From Ambrosia x helenae (lineage: Eukaryota > Streptophyta > Magnoliopsida > Asterales > Asteraceae): a stretch of 64,000 nucleotides of DNA. Below, piece after piece: positions 34,310 through 45,959 of this stretch. Positions within the stretch are counted from its first letter, which is position 1. Each line of letters starts with the position of its first letter. Under the pieces are notes generated by a model. It was not told where the DNA came from. It was given only the letters and a program-made list of their open reading frames with translations, and searched no databases. The position numbers were made by a program, and so were the translations under genes. The DNA is taken from the NCBI GenBank assembly GCA_030844895.1, contig JAUTDX010001479.1, positions 1 through 64,000 of the forward strand. Direction: 5' to 3'.

Positions 34310-34796
34310 ATTTTCTTAAAACTTGACTTTGATTTAGTTAAATTTCCACTGCGTTTGAGAACATCTACATTCTTTTGAACTTAAATCGTTTCTGTATCCC
34401 GCAATTCAATATAGGTGGATACATACCCTATAAATTTGTCTCTCTTCCACTGAGTTTCCCCTGAAATTTCAAGTATTTGAACGATCGATTCTTTTTTTTC
34501 ATAATTGAATAAAAAAATATTGAATCGTGATAAAATCAACGAATCGTGATAAAAAATGAAAAGTCTATATCGCTAGATTCATCGTTATGTTCTATAATAT
34601 TTAACAGTTATTTGAAGTTATATATTCTATTCTTTAATATATTCATAGTAATTATGAATAATATGAATAGTTATGTGAGCCTGCTTAGCTCAGAGGTTAG
34701 AGTATCGCATTTGTAATGCGATGGTCATACGGTTTCGATTCCGATAGTCGGCTTTTCTCTATTTATTTTATTCGATGTAAATGAGATAATGTCCAA
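34310..34796 (+). other. nuclear insertion of plastid DNA (NUPT), rps4-trnT spacer plus trnT
   Basis: The tRNA at 34679-34753 and its flanks read like the plastid region upstream and just downstream of trnT-UGU: AT-rich spacer with CTATAAATTTGTCTCTCTTC, then the tRNA, then CTTTTCTCTATTTATTTTAT. Surrounding DNA is ordinary nuclear repeat. The tRNA carries substitutions and insertions relative to the plastid gene. Limits are estimates because the plastid spacer was compared from memory. Confidence 0.7.
34679..34753 (+). pseudogene. trnT-UGU: plastid trnT-UGU copy, mutated
   Basis: GCCTGCTTAGCTCAGAGGTT starts a tRNA-Thr with anticodon TGT at 34712-34714, in a loop closed by TCGCA/TGCGA. Compared with the plastid gene as I remember it, there are C-to-T changes (GAGCATCGC to GAGTATCGC; TAGCCGGC to TAGTCGGC). 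Two bases are inserted around the T arm (CATCGGTTCGA to CATACGGTTTCGA). The T stem-loop is therefore altered and the copy is probably not functional. Confidence 0.85.
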
Positions 34797-35119
34797 CTAT
34801 GAGGTGCCCGTTTTGGCCTTATACCCGCGCCACCCATGTCCTCGACAATGCGCACAATGATAAAAAAAATACAATGTGTGAAGTGCGCGAGAGCCGCACA
34901 CATGCGAGTCACCCATGTCATGGACCACGCTCACAAGATTAACAAAAAAAAAATACAAAGCCAAATTATAAACTTGGGGACAAATATGTTTCTTAATAAA
35001 AAAAAAAGTTGACATAAGTGCATAAAGTGCGCCAACAAAATACTACATTACTCATGTCGCATGGGCGCAAGTTAGAGTTTCACACCTGTGTGGTTCAAAC
35101 CGATGTCTCCTATAGAATA
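34797..35119. other. unassigned sequence between NUPT and Helitron
   Basis: Phrases such as GCGCGAGAGCCGCACACATG and CACCCATGTC recur two or three times here. No element ends or genes were identified. Confidence 0.35.
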
Positions 35120-35120
35120 A

Positions 35121-38100
35121 CTAGGTAGAGACCCGTGTAACACACGGTATATCCCCAAGTCAAATGAAAAAAATTCTATAAAAATTTTAGTATACTTATT
35201 ATTTCTGTTGTTAAGGACTTTAGTGTCTCTAATGCAACAATTTGGCGTCATCAGGTTATTCATATGATATGTGTGGAGTAGTTCATCAATCTAGTTGTTA
35301 AGGACTATTTCTAACGCAACAATTTGTCTTGTTTTACACAACTCAATCTCAAGAACTTCATCTCCTTTCCTGGTCATATACGGATACCATATACCTAAAA
35401 AATCAAGCAAAATAAGTCTCAAACTATTGCAAAAGTCAGCGACAGTCAATCAAAAGTCAATGAAATGAACCAAAATCAATCAAAAGCTTACCTTGTTATA
35501 TGTTCAATAGTTTTCTCAAAATCAACATGACTATATATATTTCTGGCACCCAAACACCCAACTTCTTAACCTGAGGGTTTAATATTGGATATTTAATGAA
35601 AAAAAAATCTTGAAGCAAGTTATTGATCTTTGGTCAAATAGTTCTAGCATAATCTTTAAACTTATCTCATGTCATCTACAAGGGTACTAAGTTATGTGCA
35701 TCAACTTGAAACTTCATGAACCAATATCAAATCAGATACTCTTGCTCGTTTCTTCTTTTCCACCCACAAACTTGCCGAGGCGGAAAACCCGTTACTAAAA
35801 GTGAAGCTCCACATTCTTTAGCAAAATTAGGGATGGTATCAATTGCTTCTCCCTAGTGAGAAACAGACAAAATTGTTTGAGAAATGCATCAATATGTTAC
35901 TAACAATTGTCAATGTTCATGCTTTGTCAACCTAACATAACCAAGTATGTCAACCTACATTAATTACTATTGTCAACCTAGACCACAAACTATTTAGCTA
36001 TTACCAACATACCTTCAGCTTCCACAAACTTAAAAACACATGACTCGCCAATTTTACCCTTTTTGATTTGATGAAGCTAACTCACGACAAACCTTGGATA
36101 AATTGAGACACATAAATATGATATTAACACTTAGGTGGTGTTTGTTTTTTCTGAGGCAAAAGGTCTGCAGTCTGCGGACCACATATGCAGAGATCTGCAA
36201 GAGAAGAGGTGGACCAAATGTCTGCAGTCTGCAAGAGGACGACTGTTTGTTTTTAACGTATACACCTAAAACCATAACTATAACCTATCACAAACCCACC
36301 ATAACCATACCTACCAGAATAATAATAAACATTCAAAAACAAAAGAATCTTTACTTTTCTTTTTCCTGTATTCCATCTTTACACGTTTCTTTTTTGTCCA
36401 TTTCCATCTTTTCACAATAATAACAAATCCATTCACTCCATTTCCATCATCTTTCTCATTCCTTTTGAAGCTCTTCTTTGTTCCCATTTTTTTTTGACTG
36501 AAATCTTCTTTTTTTCATTTCCTTTAAGGTTAGTGCCTCTTTTTCTTTGGTAGTGATTCTGATATTGGTGAGGTTGAAGATCTTGACTATTTTATTGGGT
36601 GATGTTTGGAGCGGGGGGAGGGCGGCGGTCGGAGGAGGGGGGAGGGCGGCGGAGGGAGGAGGGGGAAGGGTAGGAGGGAAGAGGGCTGAGGGCGGTCGGC
36701 GGCTGAGGGCGGCGGAGGGTGACGGGGATGAGCGGAGGAAGAGAAGAAGAAAGAAGGAGAACTTGCTGATGATGATGTTGTGCTGCTGCTGAGAAGGAAG
36801 GAGAGGGGATGGTTTTTGTAGAAGAAGAGGTTTGGAGAAGTGAGAAGAGGTAGGCACAAGTCTGCTTGAGGAAGAGGAAGGGCAGAGGTTAGAAGAGGTT
36901 ATGTCTTCTGAAAAACAAACGAGCTGCCAGCCTCAAATGTCTGCCCGCGTCTGCGCGGCGCAGACATAAGAGGTTAGAAGCTCTTCTCACTAGAAACAAA
37001 CACCACCTTAATGTAAATACATTAAAGTTGTTAGTTGATGAGAAGGTGAGCAACGAAACTTAATCCATGCTAATATTTAGGCATTGGTTGTAAGAATCTT
37101 CATGTTTTCATTAAATCACAAAAAGAGTAGGTCTTACTTTGCAACTTGATTTTTTCACCAAGGTAAAATAAATTCTCCAAAATTGTCGTTCATTCAAGCA
37201 GCGTGGACATAATCTAAACCTAAGTTGTGATAATTCTTGTAAAATCAAAAGCATTTAACATATAGTTAGTGGATTTATCAAAAACCTTAAGTTATAGTTT
37301 ATTTTATGAACTCATATCAAGCGAATCCACAACAGATAATTCAACCATTCACCAATGAAAATTTCAATCTCAATCTGACAATTATAAGAGACATGGTGAC
37401 CACTGACCATTTCCAAAGTAAAAAAGGTGAAGAATTGAAGAAAATTATGCATATCGGCTTCTTGTTAGCTATTACTAATCACTAAAACAATCACAATACC
37501 GCACCACAACGGCTAATGCAACATAAGCAATCTGTATGGTTTGCAAATCATACATCAACCAAGATATTCATGTAAAAAAAGGTATGTCTGATTATGATTC
37601 AGACATTCAACTATCATGAACGTAAATAATAAAATTTAGTGGAATAACAATAATTACTTATATAAATATCATATCATCCTCAGATTCACCCTAACCTTAA
37701 TTTTAAAAGCAAATCCACGGAGAAAATAATTGAACCAACAACATAATATTCTAGTCAATTAAAACGATGGAAACTAACAAATTAAAGAACTATCTACATC
37801 ATACCTATTAAAATTATGCCAACTCGTTAAATCCTTCAGCTCAACAACTCAATTTCCTCATAAGTCTCAATAACATAATCAGGGCTAATTTTAGAAGTCA
37901 ACGGGTCACTTTTTTAAAGCCGACCGTGTATGTGTATTGTAGCCGTTCAAAACAACCATATGAAAATGAAAAATTTTCAATTAAGAACATGAAAAAAGCT
38001 TACAAAACCCATACAATTAGGTAAATCTGAGTTATGTTACGGTTAATGATTGAATATTTAAGGTTTGGTGGACGTCAACTTACCTGATACATTGCCTTCA

Positions 38101-38599
38101 CAAGAACACGGGGTTGGAAATCACCATCATTTATTTCTGAATATAAGAGTCAAGATCTTTGTGGCTAATAACGGGAGGTCGGGAGCACAAGAACTGTATG
38201 TTTGAGTATTTAAAACAACCATCAAGATTCCCAAAAAGTTTATCAAAAATTCCCAAAAAAAAACCCTACCTTCTGAAAAACTAAAACTATCAATACCCGT
38301 GTAACAACAGATACCGTAAAGATTGAGATTTATATAGAAAATGCTTACATTTGAACGGAGAAGAAATACATATGAATCGCATACATTCGGGAGAAGAAAG
38401 GATGAATGAGGAGATAGAATAACGAAGGTTTAGGTTAGAGAAAACAAATCAGAAGTTTCCTATATAACGGTGGGTCAAGATGTGATATCCGGGTCTAGGT
38501 TGGAGCTCCGCGAATTAGAGTGGCTGAGTTGGATGTGACGTGGACGCTCTAGATAGGGGCCACCTCAGCCCAAGCTACTCTTTTATTAGTATAGGTAGA
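35121..38599 (-). mobile_element. non-autonomous Helitron of about 3.5 kb
   Basis: On the minus strand it begins TCTACCTATACTAATAAAAG at 38599, continuing GAGTAGCTTGGGCTGAGGTG, a start typical of plant Helitrons. It ends with the hairpin CCGTGTGTTACACGG, a spacer and CTAG at 35124-35121. It lies between host A and T. No Rep/helicase frame was found. A Harbinger MITE (36134-37007) is nested inside. The pairing of these two ends is inferred from their orientation and the lack of other ends between them. Confidence 0.75.
36134..37007. mobile_element. PIF/Harbinger MITE inside the Helitron
   Basis: The ends GGTGGTGTTTGTTTTTTCTG and, inverted, GGTGGTGTTTGTTTCTAGTG are flanked by TTA at 36131-36133 and 37008-37010. 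The subterminal GCAGACTGCAGACC and CGCGCAGAC words match the larger element at 27716-30972, so both belong to one family. The interior is GA-rich with GGCGGCGGAGGG-type runs and non-coding. Open frames there are low-complexity artefacts. Confidence 0.88.
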
Positions 38600-38723
38600 T
38601 AATTTATGAGTGATCCTCATAATTTGTAAGCTACTACACGTCTGTCATATCACCTTTGTGGGACAAATTTTTCATTTTCTTCCAATATTTCCAAACTTCC
38701 AACTATTTCAAAAAATACAAGGT

Positions 38724-40010
38724 TTTAATTGTGGAAGAGAGGGGTGCGATGTATCCAGAGCACTGTATCATGCGACCGTCATTGGTGAAGCCATCGATTT
38801 CAAAGCTGTTAAAAGTCTCAAGAATATGATGATGGCCGGCGGTTACCAAGAGAGCCCCGTTAGTCTTATAGGTGGCCTAAAGGTGATGATGGTTTTCAGA
38901 GACAAGACAACTGCCGTAGGGTTTATCAATAGGAAAGAAGAGTTATGGGGATCTTTCCTTTCATCAGCTGTGTTGTGGGATGGGAGTCATTTGGAGTTTG
39001 AAAGGGTTGTGTGCCTGAAAGTCTCTGGCATGCCTCTGCAACTTCGCGAAGCAAATTTTTTCAATCAGGTGGGTCAACTATTTGGTAAGGTAGTTAAGGA
39101 GTCTAACTATTCCTGGCTATCTCCAAATAATATGGAAGGAAAGGTGTGGGTTAGCGTGAAGCTGGACAAACGTATCGATGAGGAGATAAAGGTGGTCTGG
39201 AAGGGAGCGTCGGTGCAGGTTTGGGTTGTGGAGGTTGAAGACCCGATCTTTCATGAGGTTATCGAAACTCTTAACTCCGGGGACCATAGTACTTCACCGG
39301 GGTCAGAGGGTTTCGGTCGCCAATGACGATGATCTGGAGGAGGGTGAACTTCGGCATGACGATGACATGGTGGTCTCACCGGTAAAAGACCTGCCGGAGC
39401 CGGGTAAGGTTGACCGGGAAATGAAACGGTGCATGTGCATGAGAATGTTGGTTTACGTGGGGAAGCTCAAAGGGCTCGTGGGAAACAACAAAAAGCATTT
39501 ATTGCAGGGGACAAACAGGTGGGGCCAGGTACTAATAATCACTCACTAGATTTAAACAAAGCCTGCGACTGTTTTTCGGTGGGACATAGTGGTTCATTGG
39601 GCCAAGACAAGAGATCCAGGAAGAGGCCCAGGCATTCTAGGAGCCCAATCCAGGAGGTAAATGGTGGTAATTCAGTCCAGCAAGGTACCGTAAATTCCAT
39701 CCCTTCTTTATTGGACCGCATGAATGACTATGTTAATGGGAATTTGGGGGAACGCTACTGCTGTTACCTCGGATGGGGAGACCTTGGTGGTGATACACAA
39801 GCACATAATGATAATAATACTACACCTACACATATCGCTAATCCTTTAATAAACAATAATGATAATAACAATACCCATAATGATAATATTATCCACTCTC
39901 AAATTGGTGTTCCAGAGTTGGGTCCAAATGAACCTCAGATTGGGATGCGACTGGAGCTGCGGTGGAAGAAATACAGGCTGAGGTTCGGCTTACGGCCCAA
40001 GCAGGTCTAG
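38724..40010 (+). pseudogene. LINE ORF1 (nucleic acid-binding Gag-like), frameshifted
   Basis: The frame running to 39326 includes YHATVIGEAIDFKAVKSLKN and GGLKVMMVFRDKTTAVGFI, then VVCLKVSGMPLQLREANFF, the plant LINE ORF1 pattern often called DUF4283-like. It then shifts into two other overlapping frames to 40010, with basic RSRKRPRHSRSP and Asn/Asp/His-rich sequence. The N-terminal RRM present in the other copies is absent, so the 5' end is truncated. Confidence 0.78.
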
Positions 40011-40090
40011 TAGTTGGCATTGATTTGGGTGGATTTGAAGGCCAGGTACTGGATTGTGGTTAATGGTGAGGGTGTTGCTACTGGTAATCA

Positions 40091-43000
40091 ATGAATTTTT
40101 TGAGCATAAACATTCGGGGGGTTAGGGATGATAGAAAAACATCCTGGATAAGAGGTCTTAAGACGAGTCATGGTTCACACTTCATTGGGGTTCAGGAATC
40201 GAAAATTGGCTGTTTGGTTCGTTTTTTCAATTTAATTCTCTCTGGGGTAGGTCGGCTTTTAGCTTCGATCAGGTACATGCTGAAGGGAGGTCCGGTGGTT
40301 ATAATCAGTCTGTGGGACCCTTCTGTCTTCCAGGTAACTTCGGTGGTTAAGAGCAGGTACTTTCTTGTTACATCTGGTGTCCTAATTGCTACTGGTGATG
40401 TACTGAATGTGGGGAATGTGTATCCCCAAACGATCCTGTTAGTAGGCGTAGCTTGTGGGAAGATTTACTTGGGGTTATGAATTCCAGGGTTGGGTTATGG
40501 TTTTCCTAGGGGATTTTAATGATGTGAGGTGCCCGCAGGAAAGGAAAAATACGGAGTTTGTGCCGTTTAAATGCTGATTTCTTTATGACTTCATAAGGAG
40601 GGCGGACTTATATGAGTATAATATGGGGGGGCTAAAGTTCACATACATGTCGGATAGTGGTGAAAAAATGAGTAAGCTGGACCGATTCTTAGTTTGCAAC
40701 GGTTTCATGTCTAAATGGGGGGAAGCTTCTGTCACGGCTCTGTCTAGGTTCGCTTCCGACCACAGCCCGGTTATTCTGTCGGTGACCCGTCAGATTTTGG
40801 GCACATTCCTTTCCGATTTTTCAATTCATGGTTGGAGCTTCCGGGTTTTATAGATTATGTGCTAAGTCTCTGTGACGGCTTTACTTTCTCTGGTCCTTCC
40901 GACCTTGCTATCATCACCAAATTGAAGTTTCTCAAAAATAAGATTAAGGTTTGGGTTGGTGCGGAAAAGGGCAAAGCTTGCTGGTGAGTATGAGGTTAAA
41001 CGTAAGGAGGCGGAAAGACATGATTTATTGGCGGAGATAAGGGATTTGTCATCTCAGGAACTAGACTCGAGGTCCCGTGCGAAGAGTTTCATTCTGGAGT
41101 TCGATAGATGCAAACATATGGACCTTAAACAAAAGGCGAGGGTAAGGTGGGCCATCGATGGTGATGAAAATTCTAAATTTTTTCATGGGATAATTAATTC
41201 TAATGTGTCTAGTAAAAGAATCCATGGTCTATTGGTTGATGGCGATTGGGTGACGGCTCCACGTTTATTAAGGATAGCGCTTATACCTTTTTTGAGGAGA
41301 AGTTTCGGGAGCCCCTAGTGGAGAGGCCGAAGATTGTGTGCCCGCACCTAATAAAGTTTCGGATTCTGACGCTACCATTCTTTGTAGTCCATTCACTTTA
41401 CGGGAGATTAAGGATGCGGTGTGGACTGTGAGGGTGACAAAGCACCGGGCCCTGACGGGTTCAATTTTAAATTTCTCAAAAGGTGTTGGGCTGGGTTTCA
41501 AGAGGATTTTGTGCGCTTGTTTAATGATTTCTATCATGGGGCTGGGTTGGGCCCGGTTGTGCCCCTCTTTCATCGCACTTATCCCAAGAAGGACGATCCC
41601 ATGGGGTTTCCGGATTATAGGCCCATAAGTCTGGTTGGTTGCGTTAATAAGGTTCTCTCTAAGGTCCTAGTGGCTAGGCTTAAGCCGATTATTGGGAAAT
41701 TAATTTCTCCCGAGCAATCGGCTTTCTTAGCCGGTAGGAATATTACGGACGGCCCACTTATGTTGAATGAGATAGTAGGGTGGATGAAGAAGATGAGACG
41801 CCAAGGTTTGATCTTCAAGGTGGATATTGAAAAGGCGTATGACTCCTTAAACTGGGATTTCTTGGAATCGATTATGTTACAGATGAATTTCCCGCCTAGG
41901 TGGTGTAACTGGGTGATGACGATAGTGAGGTCCGCTAGAGCATCGGTTCTGGTAAATGGTTCCCCTACCAATGAGTTTGAATGTAGTCGTGGTCTCAGGC
42001 AAGGTGATCCCCTTTCTCCATTCTTGTTCCTATTCGCCATGGAGGCCTTGACCGTGTGTTATGCGGAGGGCCACGGAGGTGGGTCTATTTAGAGGTTTGG
42101 TGTGTGGTTCGGGTGGACTCACTTTATCACATTTGCTCTACGCGATGATGTGGTGTTCTTGGCGAATGGTCCATTGCGAATGCCAAAAATTTGAAGCGGA
42201 TCCTTAGGTGTTTCTACCTAGTCTCGGGGCTGAAAGCAAACCTTGGGAAATGCTGTGTTTTTGGACTAGGGGTGGATAATACTGAGTCCTCACATATGGC
42301 TGAAGTCTTGTTGTGTAGAGCCGGCTCTTTCCCGTTCACTTATCTTGGTGTTCCTGTAGGGGCGAATATGAATCTTTACAAGAATTGGAAACCGGTGGTG
42401 GACTCCTTTAGGAATAAGTTATCACTGTGGAAGGCGAAAACATTATCCTTTGGGGGTCGGGTGACGCTCTTAAAATCTGTCCTTAATGCTTTACCTACGT
42501 ACTTTTTTTCTATTTTCAAAGCACCCGGGTAAGGTATTGAGGAACTTGATAAGTTGAGAAGGATCTTTTTTTGGGGTGGATCGGAAGAAAAGGCAAAAAA
42601 TGAATTGGGTTGCTTGGCAAAGGGTTATTGCCCCGGTTGAATTTGGTGGCCTCGGTTTCGGCTCTCTTCAGGACGCGAATTCTTCTATGCTTGCTAAGTG
42701 GTGGTGGCGATTCAAAATCGACTCCACCGCACTTTGGAGAAAGGTCGTTTGGGTGTTCCATAGCTCCTCTAGGGATTGGAATCCGATTCGTCAAAAGTTT
42801 CGGTTCCCGGTCCCTGGAAGCAGATTCATTCCTCTATGCAATCAGTTAAAAGGCTTGGGGTGGATGTGGGTTGGGCTATTCAGGGGGTTATTGGGAACGG
42901 GCTGGCGTTTTTTTTCTGGCTGGACAGTTGGGCCGCGGATGTCCCTTTGGCGTCTGCGTTTCCAGCTCTGTTCGAGCTCGAAAAGAACAAGTTTGTGTGT

Positions 43001-43725
43001 GTTGCTGACCGGGTGTTGAATTCGGGTTTGGGTGGGGCTGGGAATGGAAACGTAATTCGTTTAATGCTGCTGAATTGGCAGAATTACACTTGCTGCGCAG
43101 CTGTGTTCCAGTTCCGCTGCTGACAGATTCGAAGGACGGCTGGAAATGGTCGCTGAACAGCTGCGGCTCCTTCTCGGTGGCGAATTTCAAGGCTGTTTTG
43201 CATTCTCACAGATTCGTGCAGGCTCCGTTCGTTGTCAAGCTGAATTCATGGGTTCCTAGAAAGGCTATAATTCTCGCATGGAGGGCCGAACTGGGCAGAC
43301 TTCCCTCGAAAGCGGCTCTTCTTCATAGAAACGTTCCAGTTGGCTCTGATTTGTGCGCCTTTTGTGGTGATCATGCTGAAACTACGGACCATATCTTCAT
43401 CTCCTGCGCATTCTCTCAAACAATTTGGCTATTAGTGGCGCAATGGTGCAAAGTGAGTCCCCCCATTATTTTTCATTTCAAGGATTTGCTCGAGCTACAT
43501 CAACACATTGGAGGATCTTCGAAGACAAAGAAAGCATTCTACGCGGTTATTTTGACTACGATTTGGTGTATTTGGAAGCATAGGAATGAAGCGATTTTTA
43601 ATCAAAGACAAGTATCAATTCAAAGGCTTCTTGGTGACATAAAATCTCTTAGTCTCTTTTGGGTGAAGGCTAGAGCTGGAGTACAGAATCTGGATTGGAC
43701 TTCTTGGTGCAATTTTAGTTTTTAA
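40091..43725 (+). pseudogene. LINE ORF2 (endonuclease, reverse transcriptase, zinc-binding domain), broken
   Basis: Endonuclease: FLSINIRGVRDDRK at the start, GDFNDV near 40510 and SDHSPVILS near 40755. Reverse transcriptase: APGPDGFNFKF, YRPISLVGCVNKVLSKVL, IFKVDIEKAYDSLNWDFL and RGLRQGDPLSPFLF. The catalytic YADD block at about 42140 is out of frame through a missing base. Then FGGRVTLLKSVLNALPTYFF and SMLAKWWWR. The last open frame (43075-43725) carries the zinc-binding pattern CAFCGDHAETTDHIFISC and ends in WTSWCNFSF. At least five frame changes separate the pieces. In life such a protein nicks target DNA and copies its own RNA into the site. Confidence 0.88.
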
Positions 43726-44084
43726 TATTGGTTGGTGACTTTTGTTGTTTCTCCTTTTGGTGTTTTGTATATATTGTCGCTTTGTACGGTGTATTGCTAG
43801 TGACCCGCTAGCATTGGTGATATAATATTTGTTGATCGTTCAAAAAAAAAAAAAAATTTCAAAAAAATACACGTTGAGCTTTGATAATTTGTTCTTTTTA
43901 GCTCCATTTTGAATAAGATTTGTTCGTTCATATGCTGATACAAATTAGAATCCAAACACAAAAATCAGCAATTATATTAACTGTTATTAGTGTACAAAGT
44001 TAGTGAAGGCTCAATTTCAATGTGTTTCTAACAATACCACTAATTACTCTTATTAGGTAATAATATAACGTAAAGATTAAGGTA

Positions 44085-44700
44085 GTGTTTGGTATACAGA
44101 AATAGAAATGAGAGGTGGAATGAAATGGAGTAATGTGATGGAATGAAAAAAATATGTTTTGTTGGTCAAGGTAATAGAATCATCTATTACCTTCTCCATC
44201 TCATTCCCTCTAAAAACCCAAAATTCATTTCATTTATCCCCATGTTTTTTTTTTTGTTCCATTCCCTCTATTACCACTACTCACCTCTATCGTCACCACT
44301 AGACGCCAGTACCACCACCATCACCGGCCACCGCTACCCACCGACCATCGCAACCACAAATCACTACCGACACCACCGACCGTCGTCGTCACCTACTATT
44401 ATCACTACCCACACCGCCAACCACCCCCACGCACTACTGCCGCCACCCACTGACCACTACCGCCACTAACCATTACCGACACCGCCGTTACCCCCTAACC
44501 ACTACCGCCACCAGCCATCACCGACCACCGTTGCCACCGACCACTATCGACACTGTCATCACTCACTGACCATCGCTACCCCGACCACCCCGCCATCGTC
44601 ACCACCGCCCACCTACTGCCTCAGCCACTCCATGTTGCTGCGGCCGCCACCTACTGTCAATGATCGTCGAAGCAACACGGAGCCGATCATTAGAATATTA
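44085..44700. repeat. truncated Harbinger-like end followed by ACC/CAC-rich tract
   Basis: TTAAGGTAGTGTTTGGTATAC at 44079-44099 resembles the left end of a PIF/Harbinger MITE with its TTA. No matching right end was found. From about 44270 to 44660 the DNA is a degenerate repeat of ACC, CAC and CGCC words, unusual against the AT-rich background. Its translation (Thr/His/Pro-rich) is not a recognisable protein. Confidence 0.4.
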
Positions 44701-44761
44701 TCATAACTTGTGAAAGTAACTAACTATACATGTTCATTTTTAGAACTACAGATATCCATTG

Positions 44762-45480
44762 TAGGGCTGTTCATGAGCCGAACCGAGCCGAGCCAGCCAA
44801 GCTCGCGCTCGGCTTGGTTATAAACCGAGCCAGCTCGGCTCGGCTCGGATTTGAAACCGAGCTGAAAATCAAAGCTCAAGCTCGGCTTTGTTTTAAACCG
44901 AGCCGACTCGGCTCGGCTTGGTTTGGCTCGAAATTAAAAAGAAAAAAGAAAAATGGCTTTCAAAATTCAATAGCTTAAACTATTATTCATTACTTAAAAA
45001 TAACACAATTAAATAAGTTCAACCTTATACATTGCATGCTAAAATCAGTTCAAGCAAGTACAAAATAAGTCTCAAATTTTAACGGAATACAGGTGAAGTT
45101 CATCAGCATACGAATTAACTTGAGTACTTGGATCAAAAGTAGTATTGAGTTTATTTAAATAACTTGATTAGCTATAACTTCAATCCTAAGCAAAGAATCT
45201 CTATGCCACTGTTACCAAATATTAAATTTGTAACATATTCTCCATCTTGTTTTACATTTTGGTAATATATTATATGTATATAAAAAAATATATATTAAAA
45301 ATTAGAATTATTCGAGCCAAACCGAGCCAGCTCGGCTTGTTACGAACCGAGCCGAGCTAGGCTCACTTTCTAACCGATCCGAGCCGGCTCGGCTCAGTTT
45401 CAAACCGAGCCATATCGAGCGAGCTTTTTTCGAGCTAAATCCGAGCGAGCTCCGAGCCACGAACTTTTTGGACAGCCCTA
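44762..45480. mobile_element. hAT-type MITE, GAGCCGAG-rich
   Basis: The ends TAGGGCTGTTCATGAGCC and, inverted, TAGGGCTGTCCAAAAAG are flanked by the exact 8-bp duplication ATCCATTG at 44754-44761 and 45481-45488. Both flanks of the interior are packed with GAGCCGAG and CTCGGCTCG words. It resembles the element at 9379-9928. No transposase is present. Confidence 0.9.
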
Positions 45481-45508
45481 ATCCATTGTAGTTACTAATT
45501 AATAACTA

Positions 45509-45542
45509 GTATTATACCCGTCCGCTGGGACGGGTTTCCGAA
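45509..45542 (-). mobile_element. Helitron 3' terminus
   Basis: Read on the minus strand this is a hairpin (ACCCGTCCCAGCGGACGGGT), a short spacer and a terminal CTAG followed by T, the standard Helitron 3' end. The element would extend rightward from here. I could not find its 5' TC end with confidence, so only the terminus is annotated. Confidence 0.65.
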
Positions 45543-45681
45543 ATTTACAACATTCACACTATATGTGTACATTAAAGATCATGATAACGTCTTATCCAAC
45601 TGTGATTAGTAGGTGCAGAAGTTGGTTAGTTTGGTTACATGTTACGCAAGTTTTTTTTTATTTAGTAGGCACAATTTTTAT

Positions 45682-45948
45682 TAGGGCTGGCAAATCGTGT
45701 CCCTAACAGGTTAACAGGTCTCTGACGCGCGCGCGAACAAATCAAGTTCTAAACATGAACACGACTCGTTTAACTCATTTATATCTCATGTTTATAACAC
45801 AGTTTTATGTTTTATGTACCAAAAAAGGGAAATGAAAGATTTTTGCCTCTTAATTCTAAGTATTAAAAAAAGTCAAAAAATCAAATAGTGTACTTTTCAG
45901 TCAAACAGGTCTTATCGTGTCTTAACAGGTTACCCATTGCCAGCCCTA
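45682..45948. mobile_element. small hAT-type MITE
   Basis: Both ends read inward as TAGGGCTGGCAA, a perfect 12-bp inverted repeat. The exact 8-bp duplication ATTTTTAT is present at 45674-45681 and 45949-45956. At 267 bp it is non-coding. It lies within the presumed Helitron body that starts at 45509. Confidence 0.9.
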
Positions 45949-45959
45949 ATTTTTATATA

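Larger units (their letters stand above)
38720..43860 (+). mobile_element. LINE, nearly full length but broken
   Basis: From left to right there is an ORF1 lacking its RRM start, then ORF2 with endonuclease, reverse transcriptase and the zinc-binding C-terminal domain, and a 3' untranslated region ending in an A-run at about 43842-43856. It is the longest LINE copy in the window and belongs to the same broad group as the pieces at 13.5-19.7, 46.7-47.7 and 57.6-60.8 kb. It lies immediately right of the Helitron. No convincing target duplication was found, so the 5' end is approximate. Confidence 0.85.

Noticed and set aside
34679..34753. Functional nuclear tRNA-Thr gene
   Set aside because: Sequence and flanks are plastid-type, and insertions disrupt the T arm.
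36456..36859. Pro/Ser-rich open frame
   Set aside because: It lies within a Harbinger MITE and reflects GGCGGCGGAGG-type low-complexity DNA; overlapping frames are open for the same reason.
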